A DNA stretch of 64,000 nt from Cellulophaga baltica (GTDB taxonomy: Bacteria > Bacteroidota > Bacteroidia > Flavobacteriales > Flavobacteriaceae). Below, piece after piece: positions 44,813-53,477 of this stretch. Location: positions 1-64,000 of the forward strand of contig NZ_FNBD01000007.1 in NCBI RefSeq assembly GCF_900102165.1, given 5' to 3'. The position numbers and the translations under genes are program-made. The notes under the pieces were generated by a model. It did not search any database, had not been told where the DNA came from, and worked only from the letters and a program-made list of their open reading frames with translations. Position 1 is the stretch's first letter; every line of letters starts with the position of its first letter.

Positions 44813-45718
44813 TTAAAAGTTAAAAACCTTGCCATCATCTGCGAGAGAAACGGCATCGAAAATTTCAGAAGCTTCTTCTTTAAATAAGTCTATTGATTTG
44901 TAGCGCGTAGAATAATGCCCTAGTATCAATTGCCCTACATTTGCTTGTTTAGCAATAGAAGCAGCCTCTTTTGCCGTTGAATGCTTTGTTTTGGGCGCAA
45001 GTTCTGCCTGTGTTTCCAAAAAAGTAGCTTCATGATACAACACATCTACGTTTTTAATTAAAGGAACAATATCTGGTTTGTAGGCCGTATCACTACAAAA
45101 AGCATAACTTTTTGGTTTTGGCGGATCAAAAGTTAACTCATCATTAGGTATCACCCTACCATCATCTAAAGTGATGTCACGGCCATTTTTAATATTTTGA
45201 AAATAACAGGTTTCAATTTGGTACCGTTGTGCTGCTTCAACATCTAAAGTTCTAGCGGCTAATTTTTCCTCAAATAAAAATCCGTTAGTATATACCCTAT
45301 GACTTAGCGGAATAGTTTTAACCGTTACTTTATCATCCTCATAGATTAATTCAGATTCCTTAGAAGTTAATTCATGAAAAATAAGTTTATAATTAGTCCA
45401 TGAATTTCCCAATCTCAGCAATAAATTTATAGCTTCTTCAATTCCTTTAGGTCCATAAATATGCATTTCTGAATCCCTTCCCAGCAATCTAAACGTAGAA
45501 ACTAAACCCGGCAGACCAAAAAAATGATCTCCATGAAGGTGTGAGATGAAAATATGATTAATTTTCGAGAATCTAATTTTATGTTTTCTTAGCTGCACTT
45601 GCGTGCCCTCTCCACAATCTATTAGAAACATGTGGTTTTTTATTTCAAGAACCTGAGACGTAGGGTTCGTCATTGTTCTAGGAGTAGCTGCATAACAACC
45701 AAGTATTGTTAATTTCAT
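44813..45718 (-). CDS. rnz: Ribonuclease Z
   Basis: 301 aa, the short form. The metallo-beta-lactamase motif is ISHLHGDHFFGLPGLV (HxHxDH), with FLIDCGEGTQVQLRKH before it and the substrate region GPKGIEEAINLLL. HEATF and SRYKSID give other conserved residues. It cuts the 3' trailer of pre-tRNAs that lack an encoded CCA, which fits the tRNA genes at 20-223. It lies in the run of small genes from pyrB to ppx and is 17 bases after the DUF3291 gene. Confidence 0.95.
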   Translation of the reverse strand: MKLTILGCYAATPRTMTNPTSQVLEIKNHMFLIDCGEGTQVQLRKHKIRFSKINHIFISHLHGDHFFGLPGLVSTFRLLGRDSEMHIYGPKGIEEAINLLLRLGNSWTNYKLIFHELTSKESELIYEDDKVTVKTIPLSHRVYTNGFLFEEKLAARTLDVEAAQRYQIETCYFQNIKNGRDITLDDGRVIPNDELTFDPPKPKSYAFCSDTAYKPDIVPLIKNVDVLYHEATFLETQAELAPKTKHSTAKEAASIAKQANVGQLILGHYSTRYKSIDLFKEEASEIFDAVSLADDGKVFNF

Positions 45719-45735
45719 AAAAAAATTATCTTGTT

Positions 45736-46197
45736 TTACGCCATAAAGTTTTCTGCATCTTCTGCCGTAAATTTACTTTTAAATGTAAAAGCATAGGGAG
45801 TTTCTCCATGCTTTTGAAGATAAGCCAAGCGCTTCTTAGCCTCTTCTACTGTTGGTCGATGATTTTCTTGTACATACCAAAATGCCATATGCATGGCTGT
45901 CATCTTATGGAACCATTCTTTTTTCCTTTTGAATATTTCAACATGCTCTGATGCATAGGTAAATTGATAAAGGGCCTCCATATGTTTCCAAACAGACATG
46001 TTAACTAGAATAAACGTATCCTCAAAAACCTGAATAGACGTTGCATTATCTTCATTCGCTACTAAACGCCAAATAAAACCAGAACTAGCTTCTGCCAAAG
46101 TATTTATCCGATCTAAGTTGTTTGCGAAATCTTCCATAATAGGACTATCGATTTCCGCAACCATCTTAGCTATATTTACCTGAGCAAGGTAGCTCAT
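45736..46197 (-). CDS. DUF3291 family protein
   Basis: 153 aa. The sequence IDSPIMEDFANNLDRINTLAEASSGFIWRLV and HMAFWYVQENHRPTVEEAKKRLAYLQKHG is typical of DUF3291, a ferredoxin-like antibiotic-monooxygenase-like fold (ABM) without known function. AFTFKSKFTAEDAENF closes the family pattern. It overlaps the STAS-like gene upstream by 4 bases and precedes rnz by 17 bases, so it is translated with both. Confidence 0.85.
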   Translation of the reverse strand: MSYLAQVNIAKMVAEIDSPIMEDFANNLDRINTLAEASSGFIWRLVANEDNATSIQVFEDTFILVNMSVWKHMEALYQFTYASEHVEIFKRKKEWFHKMTAMHMAFWYVQENHRPTVEEAKKRLAYLQKHGETPYAFTFKSKFTAEDAENFMA

Positions 46198-46526
46198 ATA
46201 CCCAAATCTCTTTCTATCTCTTCCATTTCAATAATATCTTTCGCCTCTTGAATACTAGGCGCGACCGAAATATGATCAGGAACATCCTCATAAGAAACCG
46301 CATCTGTAACCAATACAAATGATTTATTTGCTTTCTTATGCGTATTAGAAATATCTAAAAATTCTAAAATATCATTCTTAGTAATTTTAGAGAACGAGAA
46401 AAGATTAATGATAATATGATCATTTTTTATATTCTCATAGCCTTTAGAAAGGTTCTCTAAAAATATGTTTAAGGTTGGATTTTCTTGATAAACAATCGTT
46501 GTATTTTCATCTTTGTCAAAAATCAT
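46194..46526 (-). CDS. STAS-like protein upstream of rnz
   Basis: 110 aa without signal peptide. The alternating pattern IINLFSFSKITKNDILEFLDIS, then FVLVTDAVSYEDVPDHISVAPSIQEAKDIIEMEE, looks like a single STAS/SpoIIAA-like domain, the fold used by anti-anti-sigma factors. The usual phosphorylatable Ser/Thr is not evident. It is sometimes annotated as a ribonuclease Z only because of its neighbour. It lies 6 bases after pyrB and overlaps DUF3291 by 4 bases. The fold call is by eye and unconfirmed. Confidence 0.7.
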   Translation of the reverse strand: MIFDKDENTTIVYQENPTLNIFLENLSKGYENIKNDHIIINLFSFSKITKNDILEFLDISNTHKKANKSFVLVTDAVSYEDVPDHISVAPSIQEAKDIIEMEEIERDLGI

Positions 46527-46532
46527 AACTAA

Positions 46533-47459
46533 CTATTTTATTTTTGAAGCTAATAAATAAATCACTGCCATGCGAATGGCCACCCCATTTTCTACTTGAT
46601 TTAAAATAATAGATTGCTTAGAATCTGCCACATCACTAGTAATTTCCACTCCGCGATTTATGGGACCTGGGTGCATAATTACGATTTCCTTATCTAAACT
46701 TTGAAGTAGTTTCTTATTTACACCGTACTGTTGTGTGTATTCTCTTGTGGTAGGAAAATAGCTAATATCTAAACGCTCATTCTGTATTCGCAGCATGTTT
46801 GCAACGTCACACCATTCTAAAGCTTTCTTTAAGTTTGTTTCCACACCTACCCCTAAAGATTCTATATACTTAGGCAGCAATGTTTTAGGGCCACAGACTT
46901 TTACATTTGCACCTTGTAATTTTAAAGCAAAAATGTTAGACAATGCTACTCTTGAATGCAAAATATCTCCAACAATCACCACGTTCTTACCAGCTACATC
47001 TCCTAACTTTTCTCGGATAGAATAAGAATCTAATAATGCCTGGGTAGGATGCTCATGCGCCCCATCTCCCGCATTTACGATAGATGCTTTTACGTGCTTG
47101 GATAAGAATATACCGGCTCCAGGATTAGGGTGACGCATCACCACCATATCTACTTTCATTGCCAAAATATTGTTTACGGTATCTATTAAGGTCTCCCCTT
47201 TTTTAACAGAAGATTGCCCTGCCGAAAAGTTAATCACATCTGCAGACAAACGTTTTTCTGCTAGCTCAAAAGAAAGTTTTGTTCGGGTACTATTTTCAAA
47301 AAAGACATTGGCTATGGTAATATCACGTAAAGATGGTACTTTTTTAATAGACCTATTAATTACCTCTTTAAAATGATCTGCAGTTTCAAAAATAAGCTGA
47401 ATATCTTGTTCTTTAAGATATTTAATTCCTAATAAGTGATTTACACTCAACTCGCTCAT
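46533..47459 (-). CDS. pyrB: Aspartate carbamoyltransferase catalytic subunit
   Basis: 308 aa. Carbamoyl phosphate motifs are FFENSTRTKLSFELAEKRL (STRT) and HPNPGAGIFL, HPTQALLDSYSI supplies the His and Gln of the aspartate site, and IVGDILHSRVALSN and MHPGPINRGVEI follow. It catalyses the committed step of pyrimidine synthesis, joining carbamoyl phosphate and aspartate. No pyrI regulatory gene follows, so it is probably the catalytic trimer alone. It lies 30 bases after pyrR. Confidence 0.96.
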   Translation of the reverse strand: MSELSVNHLLGIKYLKEQDIQLIFETADHFKEVINRSIKKVPSLRDITIANVFFENSTRTKLSFELAEKRLSADVINFSAGQSSVKKGETLIDTVNNILAMKVDMVVMRHPNPGAGIFLSKHVKASIVNAGDGAHEHPTQALLDSYSIREKLGDVAGKNVVIVGDILHSRVALSNIFALKLQGANVKVCGPKTLLPKYIESLGVGVETNLKKALEWCDVANMLRIQNERLDISYFPTTREYTQQYGVNKKLLQSLDKEIVIMHPGPINRGVEITSDVADSKQSIILNQVENGVAIRMAVIYLLASKIK

Positions 47460-47489
47460 ATGCTTATTTTTGCTATTCTATATTAAATT

Positions 47490-48035
47490 TTATGCCGTAG
47501 TATTAATTAAATAGACTGCATCTTCGCCTTCATTCTCTTTCCACTTAACCTTTACTTTCTCATTATTTATAGCATCAACTTGTCTGCCTCTATAATTAGG
47601 TTGTATAGGCAAATGACGGCTAAACCTTCGATCAATTAGTGCTAACAGCTCTACATCTAAAGGTCTACCAAAAGACTGCAAGGCAGTTAAAGCGGCATTT
47701 ATACTTCTTCCCGTATACAATACATCATCAATAAGCACTACATTTTTATCTTCTATAAGAAAATTAATTTTAGTTTTATTAGCTTCTAAAGTTTTGTCTC
47801 CTCTACGGAAATCGTCCCGATAAAAAGTAATATCTAAAAATCCTAAATTTATATTTTTAACGCCGTAATCGTTTTGAAGAATATCGGTAAGTCGCTGTGC
47901 TAGGAATATGCCTCGAGGTTGAATACCTATAAGTACTGTATTTTCAAAATCTAAATGATTCTCTAAAAGCTGACAAGCCAAGCGATGCAGGATAATATTT
48001 ATCTCTTTTGAAGAAAGCAATACTTTTTGACTCAT
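47490..48035 (-). CDS. pyrR: PyrR bifunctional pyrimidine regulator / uracil phosphoribosyltransferase
   Basis: 181 aa. The PRPP-binding motif is VVLIDDVLYTGRSINAAL, and VLIGIQPRGIFLAQRL and the terminal INNEKVKVKWKENEGEDAVYLI fit the PyrR family. In Firmicutes it binds the pyr leader mRNA and causes attenuation; no pyr leader RNA repeat is visible upstream of pyrR here, so it may act only as an uracil phosphoribosyltransferase or on another target. It opens the pyrB-to-ppx run and lies 165 bases beyond the rpsA stop. Confidence 0.93.
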   Translation of the reverse strand: MSQKVLLSSKEINIILHRLACQLLENHLDFENTVLIGIQPRGIFLAQRLTDILQNDYGVKNINLGFLDITFYRDDFRRGDKTLEANKTKINFLIEDKNVVLIDDVLYTGRSINAALTALQSFGRPLDVELLALIDRRFSRHLPIQPNYRGRQVDAINNEKVKVKWKENEGEDAVYLINTTA

Positions 48036-48054
48036 GCTAAAAATTCTGTGAATA

Positions 48055-48062
48055 CAAAAGTA
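48055..48062 (-). promoter_or_regulatory. -7 element of the pyrR promoter
   Basis: On the minus strand TACTTTTG (TAnnTTTG) lies 19 bases before the pyrR ATG. The -33 TTG is uncertain, because the nearest candidate is about 25 bases away. Confidence 0.45.
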
Positions 48063-48135
48063 TCAAATTATCTTTTAAAATAGGAATCAAACTAGATAAT
48101 CATTTTACGCAAATTTGAGAATTCATCATAAAAAA

Positions 48136-48157
48136 AGCCCGAACAAATGTCCGGGCT
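48136..48157 (-). terminator. Terminator of rpsA
   Basis: AGCCCG pairs with CGGGCT with an inner ACA/TGT step, and on the minus strand it is followed by TTTTTTT. It lies about 45 bases after the rpsA stop. Confidence 0.8.
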
Positions 48158-48200
48158 CTTTTAAACCTACTTGAGCAGGTTAAGATTATGATAGAAAAGA

Positions 48201-50021
48201 CTATTTAGTCTTACCTTCCATTTTATCTTTTAACGCTTGTAACGCTTCATTAGCATCTCCTAAAGTAGGTTTTGCTTCATCAGCTTGAGCAGCAGCTTTC
48301 TTAACAGCAGCTTTTACATTACGTTGTTCTTCAGCTTTGAATATAGCAGTATGACTTGCTACAACTCTCTTGAATTCTTTGTTGAACTCAATGATTTTGA
48401 ATTCAGCAGTATCACCTTTACCTAATTTAGAACCATCTTCTTTTTCTAAATGACGTGTTGGTACAAATGCTTGAATATCTTCATTGAAATCAATAGTTGC
48501 TCCTTTATCAACAACCTCACCGATAGTACCAGTATGCGTTGTATCTAAAGCAAATTCAGTTTCATATTTATCCCAAGGATTATCAGTAGTTTGTTTATGA
48601 CCTAAAGATAATTTACGTCCTTCAACATCTAACTCTAATACTTCAACTTCTAATTTGTCACCTACAGTTACAAATTCTGATGGATGCTTAATTTTCTTAG
48701 TCCAAGATAAATCAGAGATATAGATTAAACCATCAATACCTTCTTCTAGCTCTACGAATACACCAAAGTTTGTAAAGTTTCTTACAATTCCAGTATGTTT
48801 AGAAGCTACAGGATATTTAGTTGTAATGTCAGTCCATGGGTCTGGCGTCATTTGCTTGATACCAAGAGACATCTTACGATCATCACGATCCATAGTTAAA
48901 ACTACCGCTTCAACCTCATCACCAACTTTTACGAAATCTTGAGCAGAACGTAAGTGCGTTGACCATGACATTTCAGAAACGTGAATTAATCCTTCAACAC
49001 CTTCAGCAACTTCGATAAATGCACCGTAATCAGCAATAACGACTACTTTACCTTTAACTTTGTCACCAATCTTAATTTCATCAGATAAAGCTTCCCAAGG
49101 ATGCTTCTCTAATTGCTTAAGACCTAATTGGATTCTTGATTTGTTATCATCAAAATCAAGGATTACAACATTTAATTTCTGATCTAACTCAACAACCTCA
49201 TTCGGGTGGTTAATTCTAGACCAAGAAAGGTCAGTAATGTGAACTAAACCATCAACACCACCTAAATCAATAAACACACCATAAGAAGTAATGTTTTTAA
49301 CAACCCCTTCTAATACTTGTCCTTTTTCTAGTTGACCAATGATTTCTTTTTTCTGTTCTTCGATATCAGCTTCAATAAGTGCTTTATGAGAAACAACAAC
49401 GTTTTTAAACTCGTGGTTGATTTTCACTACTTTGAATTCCATAGTTTTACCTACGTACTGATCGTAATCTCTAATTGGCTTCACATCAATTTGAGAACCT
49501 GGTAAGAATGCTTCGATTCCGAAAACATCTACAATCATACCACCTTTAGTTCTACACTTAACAAAACCATTAACGATTTCTTCTTTATCGTGAGCAGCAT
49601 TAACTCTATCCCAAGCCATGATAGTTCTGGCTTTTCTATGAGATAATACTAATTGACCACTTTTGTCTTCACGAATGTCAATAAGAACCTCAACTTTATC
49701 ACCAACTTTTAAATCTGGATTGTAACGAAATTCGTTCAGTGAAATAACACCTTCTGATTTTGCGTTTATGTCGATAATAGCTTCACGATCTGTAAGATAA
49801 ACTACAGTACCTTGAACTACTTCTTCATCCATTGTATCTACAAAGTTTTCAGCAACTAGTTGCTCAAACTCTTGAAGTTTGGCATCATCAACTTGCTCAA
49901 TACCTTGCTCGTACTTTGTCCAGTTAAAATTTTCTAAAAATTCTTGAGGGTCTTGTACAGGTGCCTGTACTTTTGCTTCAACAGCTTCTGCTGCTTCAGC
50001 TTGTTTTTTGTCTTCAGCCAT
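48201..50021 (-). CDS. rpsA: 30S ribosomal protein S1
   Basis: 606 aa with six S1 RNA-binding repeats, for example FVKCRTKGGMIVDVFGIEAFLPGSQ, GVVKNITSYGVFIDLGGVDGLVHITDLSW, GKVVVIADYGAFIEVAEGVEGLIHVSEMSW and GIVRNFTNFGVFVELEEGIDGLIYISDLSW. The N terminus is acidic and Ala-rich and the C terminus is Lys/Ala-rich, with no repeat. It unwinds and binds mRNA on the 30S subunit, and in Bacteroidota, where leader Shine-Dalgarno sites are rare, it is especially important for initiation. Two tandem promoters lie upstream. Confidence 0.97.
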   Translation of the reverse strand: MAEDKKQAEAAEAVEAKVQAPVQDPQEFLENFNWTKYEQGIEQVDDAKLQEFEQLVAENFVDTMDEEVVQGTVVYLTDREAIIDINAKSEGVISLNEFRYNPDLKVGDKVEVLIDIREDKSGQLVLSHRKARTIMAWDRVNAAHDKEEIVNGFVKCRTKGGMIVDVFGIEAFLPGSQIDVKPIRDYDQYVGKTMEFKVVKINHEFKNVVVSHKALIEADIEEQKKEIIGQLEKGQVLEGVVKNITSYGVFIDLGGVDGLVHITDLSWSRINHPNEVVELDQKLNVVILDFDDNKSRIQLGLKQLEKHPWEALSDEIKIGDKVKGKVVVIADYGAFIEVAEGVEGLIHVSEMSWSTHLRSAQDFVKVGDEVEAVVLTMDRDDRKMSLGIKQMTPDPWTDITTKYPVASKHTGIVRNFTNFGVFVELEEGIDGLIYISDLSWTKKIKHPSEFVTVGDKLEVEVLELDVEGRKLSLGHKQTTDNPWDKYETEFALDTTHTGTIGEVVDKGATIDFNEDIQAFVPTRHLEKEDGSKLGKGDTAEFKIIEFNKEFKRVVASHTAIFKAEEQRNVKAAVKKAAAQADEAKPTLGDANEALQALKDKMEGKTK

Positions 50022-50077
50022 TTGCTGATTAATAATTTGTATTCTGCAGTACTTAATAAGAGTTAAAACTTATACTA

Positions 50078-50085
50078 CAAAAGTA
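50078..50085 (-). promoter_or_regulatory. -7 element of proximal rpsA promoter
   Basis: On the minus strand TACTTTTG (TAnnTTTG) at 50078-50085. It ends 57 bases before the rpsA ATG. The -33 element is unclear. Confidence 0.45.
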
Positions 50086-50149
50086 TTATACATTGTTTTG
50101 TTTAAACGTCCCTTTCTCCTCTTAATATTACTAGTTTAAAAAAGGTGTG

Positions 50150-50180
50150 CAAAAGTAAGCATTTTTTTAAAAATACACAA
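50150..50180 (-). promoter_or_regulatory. Distal rpsA promoter
   Basis: On the minus strand TTG (50178-50180), 20 bases, then TACTTTTG (50150-50157). This matches both elements of the Bacteroidota promoter and would give a leader of about 125 bases. The region 50022-50302 otherwise holds only these promoters and AT-rich sequence. Confidence 0.6.
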
Positions 50181-50302
50181 GCTAATCTGCTGACATAAAA
50201 TTCAATACCACAAAGCCTTATTTTTAGGACACTTTTTTTAATCGTATTTATACTATTTTTTGTATTTTTAAGTTATTAAATTAACTATTAAAATAAATAA
50301 AC

Positions 50303-50683
50303 ATGAGCGTAAAAGCTAAATACCAAGGCGTTTTAAATCTTGGAGAAGAATTAGGAATTAAAAATGGTGACGTATCTGAAGAAGGTGGCGTTTTAAAAAT
50401 AAAAGGTGAAGCAAACACACCTTATGAGAAAAACCTTATTTGGGATAAAATAAAGGAAGTAGGTGGCGAAAATGCTTCTGACGTAAAAGCTAACATTACT
50501 GTTGCTGACGAATCTGTATATCACAGACATACTGTAAAAGGTGGAGAATCTTTAAGCAAGATTGCGAAGCAATATTATGGCGATCCTATGAAGTACACTA
50601 AAATATTTGAAGCAAACACTGGCGTTTTAAAAAGCCCAGATGTTATTCATCCAGACCAAGTATTAGTTATTCCTAACCCATAA
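50303..50683 (+). CDS. BON-LysM protein (YgaU/Kbp-like)
   Basis: 126 aa without a signal peptide. The N-terminal part (about 1-70) is a BON-like domain with the pattern [27 protein letters not shown]. The C-terminal LysM (about 76-124) contains [32 protein letters not shown] and PDQVLVIP. It has the layout of the E. coli K+-binding protein Kbp (YgaU), which works in the cytoplasm or periplasm under salt stress. That role is inference. It stands alone before an intrinsic terminator. Confidence 0.9.
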   Translation: MSVKAKYQGVLNLGEELGIKNGDVSEEGGVLKIKGEANTPYEKNLIWDKIKEVGGENASDVKANITVADESVYHRHTVKGGESLSKIAKQYYGDPMKYTKIFEANTGVLKSPDVIHPDQVLVIPNP

Positions 50684-50705
50684 TACAGGAACATATTTCA
50701 AATTT

Positions 50706-50730
50706 AAAAGGCGCTCTATGAGCGCCTTTT
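50706..50730 (+). terminator. Intrinsic terminator after the LysM gene
   Basis: AAAAGGCGCTC-TAT-GAGCGCCTTTT followed by TTTTG, 23 bases after the stop. Confidence 0.9.
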
Positions 50731-50890
50731 TTTGTGCCTTTAAAAATATTCAATTACCCATTATTTTTTAATGTTTCTTCATATCATGTAATCATGATGG
50801 AACACTCACTTAACCCATTTGTTATAAAATGTAAACCATACCATTTATGGTCTTTTCTTAAAAAAGGTTTTCTTTGAGGAAAAACCACCT

Positions 50891-53473
50891 ATGAATATTA
50901 AAAGACTACCTCTACTCTTATTCCTTTTATTCAGCCATTCATTAATTGTCGCCCAAACATTATATGTTGCTACAGATGGCAATGACACTAATGATGGATC
51001 AATAGCGAATCCGTATAAAACGTTTAGCAAAGCTATAACTGAAATGTCTGCCGGCGATGTCTGCATTATCCGAGGAGGTATTTATGAAGAAGAACTTACT
51101 ATTAACAAGAGTGGTACAGCTGGCAGCTATTTAACTTTCAAGGCTGCCGAGGGCGAAAATGTACAGATAAAAGCTACCTCCTATATTAATGGATGGCAAC
51201 CACATAGTGGATCTATATTTAAAACGATTGTTGACATTCCTATTGAAAGTAGATTTCGGGCAATATACCATAACGACGAATATATGGATTTAGCGCGCTG
51301 GCCGAACAATACTGACAACAATCGATGGACCATAAACAGTACCCCTGTAATAGATGGTGATGGGACGCATTTTATGGTAGACAACCTACCTAATATTGAT
51401 TGGACAGGCGGCTTAGTTTACTACTTAGGAGCACACTCCGGAACTAGCTGGACAAGGTCAATTACGTCCAATACGGCAGCAAGAATAAATTATACCGGTG
51501 TAGATATCACAAAATGGCCTTTTACCCCCCATAATCCAACGGTTTGGCGCGACAACCCAGGAAACAATCGCGGTCAATTATATGTATTTAACAAGCTTGA
51601 AGCTTTAGATTATGCACGAGAGTGGTATTATGAAGAAACAACAAAAACATTATATTTTCAAACTGCCGATGGATCTATTCCAGAAGATAACACGGTAGCT
51701 TATGCGAGAAATAAATATACCGCTCAACTATATGGAAATTATATTAAGCTCGAAGGATTAAACTTTTTTGGAGGAAGTCTAAAAATACACAACAATGCAG
51801 ATAATAACCAAGTCATCAATTGTCAAATTATTCATGGGAGTGAAGGTCATGACTCTTTAACAAATACCTCTGCACAAGCCGGTGAAGCTGCCATAGAGGT
51901 GCTTGGAGACAATACAGTTATTTCAGGCTGCATAATAGATCATAGCGCTGTAAGCGGAATACTGATAGCAGGATGGGCTGCTTCTAATGGAATTATCGAG
52001 AAAAATAAAATAAGTAATATCGATTATATAGGTATTCATGCCTCACCAATTAGAACAAGTGCATCGAATATGAAAATACTAAAAAATACTATTTTCAATA
52101 CCGGAAGAGACGGCATGTATGTTAATGGTCTTAATTCTGAGGTTGCCTATAACGATGTTTCAGCTTCACAAAAAATAAATAGTGATTCTGGTATTTTTTA
52201 CACTGTTGGTAATGCAGATTTAAAAAACATTGAAATTCACCACAACTGGTTTCATGATGCTACAGCACCCGCTTACTCTCACCCTACAGGAAGTCCTGGC
52301 AAAGCAGCAGGAATTTATCTAGACAACAACAGCAAAGGATACACTGTACATCATAATGTCGTCTGGAATATTTCATGGAGCGGTTATCAAGTTAATTGGA
52401 ATAATACCAATTTAGATTTTTACCATAACACCATTTGGAACGCTGAACGCGCAATGGATTCTTGGGTTAATGGGTATACTCAAGAAAATAATAAAATTTA
52501 CAATAACTATTCTAATATTGGAGATTGGTTTAGTAAAACCGCATCTGATTTTGATATTCAAGACAATCTAATAAATTCCATTTCCCCTTTTGAAGATGCT
52601 GATGCTTCGAATTTTATGCCAATAACTGGAAGCGCGGTCGTAGATAAGGCTCAAATTATAGCAGAATTCTCAAAACCATATAAGGGTGTAGCACCCGATA
52701 TTGGCGCTTATGAGTTAGGTGGCACTCGATGGACTGCCGGAATCAATGCTGTTGAAGACACTGGAGAAGGTATTTCCTGGTCTGTTTTAAAAACACAATT
52801 CCTAATTACTACTTCATCAGAAACTTGTCCAAATCAACACAATGGGAAATTACATATAGAGGCCGATTTTTCTGAAAATTACACCCTAAATTTCAATGGA
52901 AGCGATACTACGTTCACAAAAGACACCCTTTTTGAAAATCTTGATCCCGGCACTTATGATTTTTGTATTTCTATCATCGGGAATACAGAAAGTCAATGCT
53001 TTAGTATAGAAATAAAAGAAGCTAATGAAATAACCGGAAAATCGGTAGTTTCTCTAAATAAATTATCGGTAAAAATAGAAAAAGGAACTGCTCCCTTCCA
53101 TATCATCGTAAACGAGAAGTTACTTTTTCAAACCAATGAAAATTCATTTGATGTAGCGGTTAGCCATGGTGATATTGTAAAAGTAACATCAAGCGCTCAA
53201 TGTGAAGGAACATTAAGCAAATCGATTGAAATACTAGAAGATATAGTTGCCTACCCGAATCCAACAAGCGGAATTTTTCAAATTTCAGTTCCGAAAAACG
53301 AACACCAGATTACTATTGATTTATACCATATAAATTCTCAGTTAGTATCCTCTAAACCATATCTAGTAACGAATGGAAAAGTAAATTTAAACTTAGTAGG
53401 TGAGCCTTCTGGAGTATACATCGTTAAAATTAATGGTAAAAACCCTAGCGCTATTCAAATACTAAAAAACTAA
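50891..53473 (+). CDS. Secreted right-handed beta-helix protein with T9SS sorting domain
   Basis: 860 aa. Signal peptide 1-21 (LLFLLFSHSLIVAQ). A DUF1565-like opening (LYVATDGNDTNDGSIANPYKTF) is followed by a long parallel beta-helix, about residues 20-620, with repeats such as VINCQIIHGSEG, ILKNTIFNTGRDGMYVNG and NIEIHHNWFHDATAPAYSHPTGSPGKAAGIY. ARWPN and EWYYEETTKTLYFQ resemble beta-helix carbohydrate-active enzymes, but I cannot assign a family. The linker holds Cys-containing beta modules. The C-terminal type A sorting domain starts about residue 785 (YPNPTSGIFQISV and GVYIVKI), so it is exported and attached by the type IX system. It sits 4 bases before the lipoprotein gene. Confidence 0.85.
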   Translation: MNIKRLPLLLFLLFSHSLIVAQTLYVATDGNDTNDGSIANPYKTFSKAITEMSAGDVCIIRGGIYEEELTINKSGTAGSYLTFKAAEGENVQIKATSYINGWQPHSGSIFKTIVDIPIESRFRAIYHNDEYMDLARWPNNTDNNRWTINSTPVIDGDGTHFMVDNLPNIDWTGGLVYYLGAHSGTSWTRSITSNTAARINYTGVDITKWPFTPHNPTVWRDNPGNNRGQLYVFNKLEALDYAREWYYEETTKTLYFQTADGSIPEDNTVAYARNKYTAQLYGNYIKLEGLNFFGGSLKIHNNADNNQVINCQIIHGSEGHDSLTNTSAQAGEAAIEVLGDNTVISGCIIDHSAVSGILIAGWAASNGIIEKNKISNIDYIGIHASPIRTSASNMKILKNTIFNTGRDGMYVNGLNSEVAYNDVSASQKINSDSGIFYTVGNADLKNIEIHHNWFHDATAPAYSHPTGSPGKAAGIYLDNNSKGYTVHHNVVWNISWSGYQVNWNNTNLDFYHNTIWNAERAMDSWVNGYTQENNKIYNNYSNIGDWFSKTASDFDIQDNLINSISPFEDADASNFMPITGSAVVDKAQIIAEFSKPYKGVAPDIGAYELGGTRWTAGINAVEDTGEGISWSVLKTQFLITTSSETCPNQHNGKLHIEADFSENYTLNFNGSDTTFTKDTLFENLDPGTYDFCISIIGNTESQCFSIEIKEANEITGKSVVSLNKLSVKIEKGTAPFHIIVNEKLLFQTNENSFDVAVSHGDIVKVTSSAQCEGTLSKSIEILEDIVAYPNPTSGIFQISVPKNEHQITIDLYHINSQLVSSKPYLVTNGKVNLNLVGEPSGVYIVKINGKNPSAIQILKN

Positions 53474-53477
53474 AATC

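Noticed and set aside
50794-50877. 27-codon ORF before the beta-helix gene
   Set aside because: It has no promoter and no amino acid bias like a leader peptide, and its content is consistent with chance.
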